Assembly: GCF_937898475.1 (NCBI RefSeq)
Contig: NZ_CALEJS010000011.1
Location: 186,001 to 250,000 of the forward strand
Direction: 5' to 3'
DNA length: 64,000 bases
DNA from: an uncultured Chitinophaga sp.
Lineage (GTDB): Bacteria; Bacteroidota; Bacteroidia; Chitinophagales; Chitinophagaceae
Positions 7,982-17,400 of this stretch are shown here, piece after piece. Numbering within the stretch: the first letter of the stretch is position 1; each line of letters begins with the position of its first letter. A model generated the notes under the pieces. The model searched no databases. It was given only the letters and a program-made list of their open reading frames with translations, and was not told the origin of the DNA. A program made the position numbers and the translations under genes.

Positions 7982-10192
7982 CTACGGCATCCGCTGCAGC
8001 CCTTCCCATTTCACCACCCATTTCCCATCCTTCGGAAAGCCCGGTGCATCCGGTCCTGTATACCCATCCCAGCCCGCACACATCAATGCAATCGCAGATA
8101 ACAACGCCCCATTACCCGGCAAATAGATCCGCAGGTTGTCGCGTTGGTAATTATGCCCGTTAGGCAGAAAAGTATTTTTTGTCACCTGTTTCAGTAGCAC
8201 ATCAACAGCTGCCTGGGGTTCTCCCAGCCGGGTGGCCGCCATGGCTACCAGTGGATAATCCCATCCCCAGGTATCGTCCCAACTCCAGGAAGTCCATATC
8301 TTGTTAAAGGTACGTAAAAGGGTGGCCCTGTCTACCGTTGAATCAGCCGGTACAAAACCGTTGATGCCCAGTACCGTGGGATGATCCGTCATATAACGGG
8401 GATTGGTATACGAATCCGGTGCTGATGCTGCTGCCAGGTAAAGACCATCTTTTGTGGGATAAGGCGCCAGCTGCGCCTGTACTTTCTCCCACTCCGGTTC
8501 CGGCGCCATACCCAGGCGGTGTCGCCATTCCAGCGCAGTGCGTAAGGCCCAGCGCCAGTATGTCAGCTCAAAAGACGGATTAATGGTAGTAGCCGGATCA
8601 AAACGCTCCTGCGCAGGTATCAACCCGGGGCCCAGTACATACTGGTGTTTGGCGCTGTCGTACCAGGGATAGGAAGCCATGAATTCTGCAGTAGCAAATA
8701 CCAGGTCTTTATACTGCTCCAGTGTTTGCTGATCAGGATGATCGCGGTAGCACAGCTCTGCCAGGTAAATGATATGCGGCTGCTGCCAGATGAGGAAGGG
8801 CCCAACAGGCGAAGGACTTTCATTGCCTGATGGGTCTGTCATCTTAGGCCAGCGCACTCCTTTGAAACCCTGGAACCTCGCGGTTTCCGCGGCTTTGCTC
8901 ACGATGGCCGAATACCAGGGCAAGCTTCTCTCCAGTAGTGCGGGACGATTCCACAAGGCAAAATGCGCTGCATGCCACCAGTGCATTTCCATATGAAATT
9001 TACCATACCAGCTGTTGTAGGTAAGGCCCGTTTCCTGCGGCGGCATAGTGCCAGCGCATTGTATACGGGTAAGGTATTGCGACAATACAATACGGCGTTC
9101 CAGTTCCCTGGCACGGGGATCTGTGCTGCCCGAAAGATCTACCGCTCCACCGCTTTCCCAGAACTCCTGCCAGAACTCCCGGTTGATCATCCTGATCTGC
9201 CTGTATGTAAAGGGACGAAAATGTTTTTTCATCGCATCAACAGCAGAAGGCCCTCCGGATCCTCCGCCCGCCTCTTTGCGCGCAGACTTCGAGAAGTGAC
9301 AGCTGAAAGAAAGCTCATCTTCATCCCCCAGGTGCTGCAGGTAGTAATCATGCGGCGCCTTCCTGTACAGCGACTCTTCACCGATCCATTGCAGCATTAC
9401 ATTGTAGTGGCTGTTGTCCAGCTCCCGTTCAAACAACACCTGCTTGTCGTTGAGGTATTGTGCATTGGTCCGGTGTTTATCTGGCTGCTGCAGATCAATA
9501 CCGCCTTCCCAGTCGCCTTTGGGATAAGGAAAACGGATATGGATGCTCAGTTTGCGTTGGGCCACCAGGGGCGACTGCACTGTAGCGGCTACCATATCCA
9601 GCTGCGGATGACACACCGTACGTACTTTCACCGGTACGCCCTCCACTTCAAAAGAACTGTTGATCTCCCCGCTCCACAGGTTCAGCTCCTGGTGAATACG
9701 CTGTATGTCTTTCATCTGCGCAGGAGTACCATCTTTCTTAAGTATATTAAAGCCGATGATGCCCAGGTGCAGGCGGTGCGGATTGGCCCTTAACCAGTTG
9801 CTGGCATCTCTCTTGCGCGGCGGCCCATCATGCGCATACAGGTAAGGTACCTGCCTGTTATTCATCGTGTAGTTCTTCCATACTTCCACGCGCTGGTAAT
9901 TATAGGAATTGGCAAAGCTGTGCCATCCCCATTGCGATTGCGTGCCCAGCGGTACGCCTTTTTCATAATATTCCGGAAAGGTTTGCAGTCCGGTAGCATC
10001 TACCGTAAAAGCGAATTCGCCGTTCCCTACTGAAAGGGATGACAGCGAATCAAAGCTTTGCACGATCACGTTATGACGGGTAACCAATGCATGCCTGTCT
10101 ATCTTACCGCCGTTGGCGGCCGTTTGCGCAAATGCCATAAAAGGGCATGCCACTGATAATAAGCAAGCAAGTACAGTAAGCCGGTTTTGCAT
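7982..10192 (-). CDS. Secreted six-hairpin glycosidase-like protein, family uncertain
   Basis: 736 residues with a signal peptide (MQNRLTVLACLLSVACPFMAFAQ). The N-terminal part has a beta-sandwich-like region with LSVGNGEFAFTVDATGLQT, which recalls the N-terminal domain of GH65/GH95-type enzymes, and the C-terminal half has an (alpha/alpha)6 pattern with KFHMEMHWWHAAHFALWNRP, similar to six-hairpin hydrolases of clan GH-L and its relatives. I cannot name the CAZy family or the catalytic acid. The gene lies 20 bp after the GH95 gene on the same strand, so the two are very likely one operon and act on the same glycan in the periplasm. Its 3' end abuts decayed DNA. Confidence 0.75.
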   Translation of the reverse strand: MQNRLTVLACLLSVACPFMAFAQTAANGGKIDRHALVTRHNVIVQSFDSLSSLSVGNGEFAFTVDATGLQTFPEYYEKGVPLGTQSQWGWHSFANSYNYQRVEVWKNYTMNNRQVPYLYAHDGPPRKRDASNWLRANPHRLHLGIIGFNILKKDGTPAQMKDIQRIHQELNLWSGEINSSFEVEGVPVKVRTVCHPQLDMVAATVQSPLVAQRKLSIHIRFPYPKGDWEGGIDLQQPDKHRTNAQYLNDKQVLFERELDNSHYNVMLQWIGEESLYRKAPHDYYLQHLGDEDELSFSCHFSKSARKEAGGGSGGPSAVDAMKKHFRPFTYRQIRMINREFWQEFWESGGAVDLSGSTDPRARELERRIVLSQYLTRIQCAGTMPPQETGLTYNSWYGKFHMEMHWWHAAHFALWNRPALLERSLPWYSAIVSKAAETARFQGFKGVRWPKMTDPSGNESPSPVGPFLIWQQPHIIYLAELCYRDHPDQQTLEQYKDLVFATAEFMASYPWYDSAKHQYVLGPGLIPAQERFDPATTINPSFELTYWRWALRTALEWRHRLGMAPEPEWEKVQAQLAPYPTKDGLYLAAASAPDSYTNPRYMTDHPTVLGINGFVPADSTVDRATLLRTFNKIWTSWSWDDTWGWDYPLVAMAATRLGEPQAAVDVLLKQVTKNTFLPNGHNYQRDNLRIYLPGNGALLSAIALMCAGWDGYTGPDAPGFPKDGKWVVKWEGLQRMP

Positions 10193-10212
10193 AGAATCTC
10201 TCTCTTTATCTG

Positions 10213-12699
10213 CTATTTAGTTTGCAACACATAGGTTTTTCCGGGCGTAGTATTAAACGTATAACGGTAACCGTAGCCATCCCCTGGCAATTCGGTCAGC
10301 TGCAGACCGCCCGCGCCTTTCACAGGCTGCAGCGTACGCAGCTGGCAGGGCCCGCCATTCCTGGATTGTATGGCAGCTATAGCCAGCCTGCCATTATTCC
10401 AATCCATATCTATCACGAAACCGCCCCTGGCTACCAATCCCTTTACCGCTCCTTTTGACCAGCTGTCCGGTAAAGCGGGCAGCAGTTGTATGGCCTCCTG
10501 CTGGCTTTGCAGCAGCATTTCGGTCATGCCTGAAAGTCCGCCAAAGTTACCATCAATCTGGAAAGGCGGATGCGCACAGAACAGGTTAGGATAGGTGCCA
10601 CCCGCATTGTGGTAGTCGGTAGATCCGTCGCCCGTCAGTTTCAGCAGCTCTCTTAGTAGTTTGTAAGCGTGATTGCCATCCAGCAGGCGCGCCCATACAT
10701 TGATCTTCCAGGCTTTGCTCCAACCGGTGCCGCCATCGCCCCTGATCTCCAGGGTCCGCTTACAGGCTTCTGCAAATTTTGGATCTATAAGCGGAGATAT
10801 TTCCCTGCCGGGGAACAGTCCGAAGAGATGCGAGATATGACGGTGTTGCGGATCTTCATCCTCCCAGTCTTTATACCATTCCTGCAGGTTACCTTTTTTG
10901 CCTACCTGCAAAGGAAACAGTTTGCTTCTTGCCCGCAGCAGGGTATCGCGGAAGGCCAGGTCTTCCTGCAGCACATCAGCCGCATCTATCAGGTTGCTGA
11001 ACAGATCGCGGATAATGGACATATCCATGGTGGTAGCAACAGACACGTCGCCTTTGGTGCCCTTCTCTGTAATGAACACGTTCTCCGGCGATGTAGCAGG
11101 CGCTGTTACCAGGTAACCGCTGCTGTCTGCTATGAGCCAGTCCAGCGTGAATTGCGCTGCCGCCTTCATTACGGGATAAGCGGTATCCCGCAGGAATGCT
11201 TTATTGCCGCTGAAACGGTAATGTTCCCAGAGGTGCTGGCATAACCAGTTACCGCCCATCGGCCAGTTGGCCCATTGCGGATCGCCTTTGCCCAGGTCTC
11301 CTACGGGATTGGACAGTGCCCAGATATCGGTGTTATGATTTGCCGCCCAGCCCCTGGTGCCGTAGAAATGCTGTGCGGTGTAACGACCGGTGGTAGCTAC
11401 CTCGGGTATGAGGGTAAGCAGCGACTGATGCATTTCGGGGAGGTTCACCGCTTCTGCGGCCCAGTAGTTCATCTGGGTATTGATATTGATGGTGTAGTTA
11501 GAGCTCCAGGGTGCGCGCAGCTCTTTGTTCCAGATGCCCTGCAGGTTGGCCGGCACACCTTTGAGGCGGGAGCTGGAGATGAGCAGGTAACGGCTGAACT
11601 GGAAATAGGTCATCTCCAGCTCCGGATCCTGTGCGCCTTTTGCATACTGCCGCAGACGTTCATCTGTATACGGTGTTTTGGCCGAAGGGCGGCCATCCAG
11701 GTAAAGGCTGAGCCGGTTAAAATAGCGGCTGAAGTCTTCCTGGTGGCGCGCACGCAACTGCTGGTAGTTATAGTGGGATGCGTTCGCTATATAACCCGTC
11801 ACGAGTTGGTGCTCGTCTTTTCCTTCGCTGTCGGGACATTTATCAAAACCGTTAAAGCTGGTGGCAGCAGATACGAGCAGTACCGCTTCAGAAGCGTTTT
11901 TAATAGTAATGCCGCTGGTATCTGTACTAACCGTACCGTCTGTACTGCCCACGCGGATCTTCCATTCAAAACGCATGCCTTTACAGCCGTTCACATCTTC
12001 GTAGATGATCGGGTTGGCGGAGTTCACGTAACTGGGATCTACCTGTGCAGGGGCTTTGCCTTTCAGGCTGAGCTCCTGTTTACTGCTTACTTCCGGGTGA
12101 TAGCGTAAAGGACTGCTGGCGCTGATCCTGCAATTCAATAGCCGGTTGCCAGCGCTCAGCTTGATAACGATCACCTCGTCAGGTGCAGAAGCAAAGATCT
12201 CCCTGGTATATTTATTCTGATTGATGGTAAAACTGGTGGTGGTAACCGCCCCGCGAATATCCAGCTCACGGCGGTAATCTTCAGGTTTTGCCCCTTCAGG
12301 CAGCAGCTGCGTGATTTTCAGGTCGCCCAGCGGCAGGTAAGACTGGCTGTATACGCCCTGCATCTGCTGCACTTCTTTTGCTGCGCCTTCATAATCTTCC
12401 ATACGCAGCGCAGCTCTTACTGCCGGCAGATGGCTGGCAGCATTGGGATTTACCTGGTTGTTTACGGGCCCGCCGGACCATAAAGTTGCTTCATTCAACT
12501 GTATCAGCTCTTCCTCCACTCCGCCAAATACCATAGCGCCCAGGCGGCCGTTGCCCACAGGTAAAGCGGCGGTCCATTCCCTGGCGGGTTGCTTATACGA
12601 GAGCTTCAGCACGGGCTCGCGCTGTTGCTGTGCCGTGGCCATACCTGCGGTCAGCAGCAGTATGGAGAGTAGTTTTATTTTAGGTTGCATCTTGTACAT
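10213..12699 (-). CDS. Glycoside hydrolase family 95 (alpha-L-fucosidase / alpha-L-galactosidase type)
   Basis: 828 residues from the ATG at 12699; the frame extends to a TTG at 12708, and an ATG at 12690 is also possible. A signal peptide ends at ATAQ. The GH95 N-terminal domain begins AREWTAALPVGNGRLGAMVF, with NEATLWSGGP. Residues matching the known GH95 active site are present: NINTQMNYW (about 405-413), the Glu of TSPEN (about 539) and the Asp of QIDGNFGG (about 716). The family cleaves terminal alpha-L-fucose, or L-galactose, from side chains with inversion. A -7-like TACGTTTG lies at 12713-12706, just before the start. It forms an operon with the glycosidase-like gene downstream. Confidence 0.94.
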   Translation of the reverse strand: MYKMQPKIKLLSILLLTAGMATAQQQREPVLKLSYKQPAREWTAALPVGNGRLGAMVFGGVEEELIQLNEATLWSGGPVNNQVNPNAASHLPAVRAALRMEDYEGAAKEVQQMQGVYSQSYLPLGDLKITQLLPEGAKPEDYRRELDIRGAVTTTSFTINQNKYTREIFASAPDEVIVIKLSAGNRLLNCRISASSPLRYHPEVSSKQELSLKGKAPAQVDPSYVNSANPIIYEDVNGCKGMRFEWKIRVGSTDGTVSTDTSGITIKNASEAVLLVSAATSFNGFDKCPDSEGKDEHQLVTGYIANASHYNYQQLRARHQEDFSRYFNRLSLYLDGRPSAKTPYTDERLRQYAKGAQDPELEMTYFQFSRYLLISSSRLKGVPANLQGIWNKELRAPWSSNYTININTQMNYWAAEAVNLPEMHQSLLTLIPEVATTGRYTAQHFYGTRGWAANHNTDIWALSNPVGDLGKGDPQWANWPMGGNWLCQHLWEHYRFSGNKAFLRDTAYPVMKAAAQFTLDWLIADSSGYLVTAPATSPENVFITEKGTKGDVSVATTMDMSIIRDLFSNLIDAADVLQEDLAFRDTLLRARSKLFPLQVGKKGNLQEWYKDWEDEDPQHRHISHLFGLFPGREISPLIDPKFAEACKRTLEIRGDGGTGWSKAWKINVWARLLDGNHAYKLLRELLKLTGDGSTDYHNAGGTYPNLFCAHPPFQIDGNFGGLSGMTEMLLQSQQEAIQLLPALPDSWSKGAVKGLVARGGFVIDMDWNNGRLAIAAIQSRNGGPCQLRTLQPVKGAGGLQLTELPGDGYGYRYTFNTTPGKTYVLQTK

Positions 12700-12746
12700 G
12701 GAATTCAAACGTACAAAATACTAATTAGTGGGGATTATTCACATGT

Positions 12747-13160
12747 TCAGGGTCTGCCCGACCAGAAATACTTTTGAAAGTTCGTTCCGTTCTTTGTTTC
12801 CTTTTCAATTAAGCGATGGTAGTCTATCCAAGCATACACATTCTGATTGTTAACATAAACAATAACCTTATTGTCCTTTATATCATTTATTAACACTGTC
12901 AGCTGTTTAAAGCAATCATGAAGGTCATCAATTTCATAACAGCTAATGTGGGTATGAATGTCGGTTTTGCCGTCTGGCGCCGCTATGCCAATGGTAATTT
13001 CCTCATTGCAGGTTGCAATCCATATTGAAAATTCCCCAGAGGGGTTTCTTAAGCTACAATCAAAGGACCCGTCTTTATGATATTTTATGGTTGTAATAAA
13101 TTCAGGGAATGATCCTTCCAGGAATTCAAAAACATATTTAGAAAATATTTCCTGTTTCAT
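12747..13160 (-). CDS. Small hypothetical protein, AT-rich
   Basis: 137 residues from ATG 13160; the frame extends to a TTG at 13178. There is no signal peptide and no membrane helix. The protein is acidic and rich in beta-type segments, with a motif FDCSLRNPSGEFSIWIATC and the tail NFQKYFWSGRP. Its base composition is much lower in GC than its neighbours, a sign of recent acquisition. Size, composition and isolation resemble immunity proteins of polymorphic toxin systems, but I see no matching toxin and do not recognise the family. It stands alone between the GH95 operon and a decayed gene. Confidence 0.6.
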   Translation of the reverse strand: MKQEIFSKYVFEFLEGSFPEFITTIKYHKDGSFDCSLRNPSGEFSIWIATCNEEITIGIAAPDGKTDIHTHISCYEIDDLHDCFKQLTVLINDIKDNKVIVYVNNQNVYAWIDYHRLIEKETKNGTNFQKYFWSGRP

Positions 13161-13271
13161 GCAGTATTTTCTTTTCAATAATTTATGTTATACAGCAGGT
13201 TACAAAGCCATTTTGATGATCCAGATCAGTTTTTCCCTCATTCTTCATTGGTAATTTTAAAGAAAAAAATC

Positions 13272-13920
13272 ATGGCAAAACTAACAGGCCTTTTCAAATT
13301 CACCGGCAAACTGGATAACGTCATTGGCTATCGCCGTAAAGGCGTCCGGTGCGTTCGTTTCATGCCCGGAAAAGTAAGACAATCTTCCGCTACCCGGCAG
13401 GCTGCCCGCCGCTTCGGCATGGCCAGCCGTAAAGGAAAACTCCTCCGGAAAGCCGTTCGTCCTTATCTGGACGCGCAATATGACGGTACCATCATCAACC
13501 GCCTCAACGCCGCGCTGATACAGGGAGAAAACCACCAGCTGCAGGGCGTCCATGGCTTTCAATTCAACCGTTTTACCGCGTTGAAAAAGCTCCTTCCCCT
13601 GTCACCAGAGCTTATGGAAGATAGCCGTGTGCACATCCCCCCACAGGAACTGCCCAATCGGGAAAAGCCGGTCACCTGGAGATCACGCTGATCACCGCCC
13701 CCATTCATTTCGCGGAAAGAAGGATCGTCAATGTAAATACAAATGTGAAAATATGTAAGCCGGATCAGCCTTCCAGGGTACAGAACTTTATGCGCCTGTT
13801 CCCGGTAAAGGCACACTCATAGTAGTCGTACAGGCACGTGCGCTTGGCAGTTGCATTGGAAAACTATGCCCCACTGGCGGCCTCCGGTATTCCGCCGCAG
13901 GTTATCATCGCCGTAGTTCC
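13272..13920 (+). pseudogene. Frameshifted small basic protein of a Bacteroidota-specific type
   Basis: From ATG 13272 one frame reads MAKLTGLFKFTGKLDNVIGY through a strongly basic stretch to PNREKPVTWRSR and a stop at 13689-13691. Coding potential then continues in other frames: near 13667 into GHLEITLITAPIHFAERR, and near 13770 into QGTELYAPVPGKGTLIVVV followed by QARALG. Another shift leads to NYAPLAASGIPPQVIIAV. Intact proteins of this kind in Chitinophaga relatives are, to my recollection, about 200-270 residues of unknown function with the same MA.LTG.IK..G.LDN...Y start. At least three frames are needed, so the gene is broken. Confidence 0.6.
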
Positions 13921-14105
13921 GCCCCTCATGCCGCAACTCTTGCCCGCAAAAAGCATCAACCCGGCAGACGGCCGGCCTACCCTACCCTGCCCAAAACGCC
14001 GCTTTTGTAACCGAAAAGATCCTGTAGCCGGTTGTCTGTCCTCAAACCCAACTTTTCTTCTTCCCCGCATCAACTCCTGATCAAGTCCACCTTATCTCTG
14101 TTAAG

Positions 14106-14119
14106 CCCTTAACATTCCC
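14106..14119. promoter_or_regulatory. Candidate operator CCCTTAACATTCCC (copy 1)
   Basis: The 14-mer CCCTTAACATTCCC occurs here, 309 bp upstream of the first hybrid regulator, and again exactly at 19924-19937 upstream of the GH31-SusC-SusD operon. The shared site suggests that the hybrid regulator binds both its target promoter and its own upstream region. The rest of 13921-14427 contains no gene that I can support. Confidence 0.45.
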
Positions 14120-14242
14120 AGGCGCTACGCAGGGCGATAGTAAGCTATTCTTACCTCATTCGCTGACCGCTCAACGTCATTATATGCGTGAATAAGCTCC
14201 CACTCCAAATATTGCCCCTTATCTCCCCATTTTCACTCCTGG

Positions 14243-14254
14243 TGCAATCGTTTG
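14243..14254. promoter_or_regulatory. LacI-type operator candidate upstream of hybrid regulator
   Basis: GCAATCGTTTGC differs by one base from the palindrome GCAAACGTTTGC used by many LacI-family regulators. It lies 174 bp upstream of the hybrid regulator start. Its TTTG could also act as a -33 element for the -7-like AAAATTTG at 14272-14279, although that spacing is short. Confidence 0.35.
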
Positions 14255-14282
14255 CGTAAAAAAGCAATGCTAAAATTTGGAC

Positions 14283-14310
14283 AGCGGTTTAGCACCGCTT
14301 ATTTTTACTT
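14283..14310 (+). terminator. Hairpin with T-rich tail
   Basis: AGCGGT (14283-14288) pairs with ACCGCT (14294-14299) around a 5-nt loop, and a T-rich run (TTATTTTTACTT) follows. It could terminate any leftover transcription from the decayed region, or lie in the leader of the hybrid regulator. Confidence 0.4.
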
Positions 14311-14349
14311 ATATTATGGACCTGAGTACCATAACGTGGAATTTAGCAC

Positions 14350-14376
14350 AAAAGGTCGAATTCTTTCGACCTTTTT
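14350..14376. terminator. Perfect 11-bp hairpin in the leader of the hybrid regulator
   Basis: AAAAGGTCGAA (14350-14360) pairs perfectly with TTCGACCTTTT (14365-14375) around the loop TTCT. The stem is flanked by A and T runs, so it could stop transcription in both directions. It ends 52 bp before the regulator's start codon, so it either insulates the gene or attenuates it. Confidence 0.55.
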
Positions 14377-14427
14377 AGTTTAATTTACGGCAACACAATC
14401 CGTGAATGTAAATGAGATAGGGAAGGG

Positions 14428-17400
14428 ATGAAACAATACGCCGTTATATTTTTCCTGTTATGCCTGTTGACTGCTCTGCCCTCCGTGGCCCAAACGCCGC
14501 AATACCAGTTTACCCGCATCGATGCAGACCAGGGACTGTCTAACAGCCAGATCAACTGTATATATAAAGACAATAAAGGCTTCATGTGGTTCGGCACCAT
14601 GTCGGGCCTCAACCGCTATGACGGATACTCCTTCCGAATCTTCCGCAACGACCTCCACGACTCCACCTCCCTGCCGGATAATTTTATTGAACGCATTACC
14701 GACGGCCCCGACAGCCTGCTCTGGATCTACGCCCGCGATGGTCAGCATATATTCGATCCCTCCACCAACACCTTCCGCCGCGATCCGCAACCGCTGCTGC
14801 AACAACTCGGCATTCCCGGTAATGCACTCACCAATATCGTGAAGGATGAACAGGGACACTTATGGCTGATCCACCCAACAACAGGCCTGTATTGCTATAC
14901 GCCCGGCACAAAACCCGCCGTTCACCTGGAAGCAGCTGGTAACAATATTGCTGCCTTTGCTCCCGGCGCCAGCAATGTTAACTGGATACTGCACAACAAC
15001 GGCGTACTCGAAAAAATGGATGCCCGCACCCACCGCATCACCAACCGTATTGACTACCTCTACCTGCAAAATAAGATCAGCCAGCCCGGCTATGCCCTCA
15101 TGACCGACCGTGATGGCGGCCTCTGGATCTACAGCACCAAAGAAGCACGCGGTATCTGGTACTTTGATCCCGCCACCGAAACTTTTACCCATTATGATCA
15201 GAACAGCAGTCCTATTAAACTAAATAATAACATCGTCAGAGGTGTAGTACAGGATAACCAGGGACTGATATGGGTAGGCACCGATCACGGCGGCGTGAAC
15301 ATCATCGATAAACAGCGACATCGGATATACTACGTTACCAATATGCCGGAGAACCCCAAAAGCCTGGCACAGAACAGTATTACCGCTTTGTATAAAGATA
15401 ACACGGGTATCATATGGGTGGGCACCTATAAAAAAGGTATCAGCTACTACCACGAGAATATCGTGAAATTCCCGCTGTACCAGCACCAGGCTTTTACGGC
15501 CGGCAGCCTGCCCTATGATGACGTGAACCGTTTTGTGGAAGATGCCGCAGGCAATCTCTGGATCGGGACCAACGGCGGCGGACTTATCTACTTCAACCGC
15601 AGCAATCATACCTTCACCCAATACCGCCACGATCCCCGCAATCCCAATAGCCTTGCCAGCGATGTGGTGGTTAGCCTCTTCATCGATCACCGGCAGCAGT
15701 TATGGGTGGGTACTTATTTTGGTGGACTGGACCGTTTTGAGAACGGCCGCTTCATACACTATACACACGATCCTGACAATCCATCCTCCATCAGTGATAA
15801 CAGCATCTGGGAGATCTTTGAAGACAACCGGCAGCAGTTATGGATAGGCACCCTGGGCGCCGGGCTCAATCTCTTCGATCCCGCTACCCAAAGCTTCCGC
15901 GTTTTCCGAAAGGAGCAGGCTAACTCCATCCATTCCAATTATATCGCCGCGCTGCTGGAAGATAAACAGGGCTATCTGTGGATCGGTACCGATAATGGAC
16001 TCGACGTGAGGCATCCCCAAACAGGCCGCTTCAGTTCATATGTGAACGATGTCAGCCAGCCTGCAAGCCTCAGTAACAACACGGTCATGTGCCTGTTTGA
16101 AGACAGCCGCGGCTGGATTTGGATCGGTACGCGCGAAGGACTGAATCTCTTCTATCCGCAAAAGCAGCAGTTCCGCATCTTCCGCAAAGAACAGGGCCTG
16201 CCTGATAATACGATACTTAACATCCTGGAAGACCAGACCCACTCGCTCTGGATGAGCACTACCAACGGGCTCTCTCATCTCAGCATCAGCCAGGCAGCTA
16301 ACAGCCAGGAATATACGTACAGCTTCCGTAACTACGACGCATCAGACGGCCTGCAGGGCGCTGCCTTTAATGAGAACGCTGCCCTGCGCACCCGCCAGGG
16401 AGAGCTGATCTTTGGCGGCGGCAACGGCTTTAACATCTTTTACCCGCATACCATCGGGCAAAATAAACATGTACCCTCCCTGGTATTTACCGATTTCCAG
16501 GTGTTCAATAAAAGCGTCAAAGCGGGCGAGAAGATTAACGGCCGCATCCTGCTGCAGCAGGATATCAGCACCGCCAAAGACATCACGCTGAAGTACCGGG
16601 AGAACGTCTTCTCCGTTACCTTCGCAGCCCTCAGCTACTTCCACCCGGAAAAGAGCAGCTATGCCTATAAGCTGGAAGGTTTTAACGATGAATGGCTCAC
16701 CACTGGTGCAGGACAGCGTACCGCCACCTATACTAACCTGAACCCGGGCAGCTATATCTTCCGCGTAAAAGCCTCCAACAACGATGGCGTATGGACACAG
16801 GATGCGCTGGAACTGCATATCCGCATACTGCCGCCCTTCTGGAGAACGCCGCTCGCCTTTGTGCTGTACGCATTGCTGATCATAGGCGCCCTCCTGCTAT
16901 GGAGACGCGTGATACGCGAAAGAGAACGGCTCCGCTTCCGCATAGAACAGGAAAGAACAGCAGCGCAGCGCATGCATGAGCTGGATGCGCTCAAGATCCG
17001 CTTCTTCACCAATATATCGCATGAATTCCGCACGCCGCTCAGCCTCATCATCACCCCGCTGGAAAAGATCATCAGGAACACTGGCGAAGTCAATGTCAAA
17101 AACCAGCTGGAACTGGTACAGCGTAATGCCAAACGCCTGCTCAACCTCGTGAACCAGCTGCTGGACTTCCGCAAGATGGAAGTACAGGAAATAAAACTGC
17201 ATACCACCGAAGGAGATATCGTTCAATATATAAAAGAACTGACGACCTCCTTCTCTGACCTGTCTGAAAAGAAACAGGTACGGCTATACTTCAGCAGCAA
17301 AGTGGCACAACTGCAAATGCATTATGATGCGGATAAAATAGGCAAGATCATCTTCAACCTCCTGGGCAATGCCTTTAAATTCACGCCGGAACATGGCAGC

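Noticed and set aside
8963..9793. 276-residue ORF on the plus strand
   Set aside because: Antisense to the glycosidase-like gene, with basic low-complexity composition.
11275..12108. 277-residue ORF on the plus strand
   Set aside because: Antisense to GH95, no signal, domain or promoter.
13838..14080. 80-residue ORF after the frameshifted basic protein
   Set aside because: Its first part is one of the frames of the pseudogene and the rest is Pro/Arg-rich noise; no start signal.
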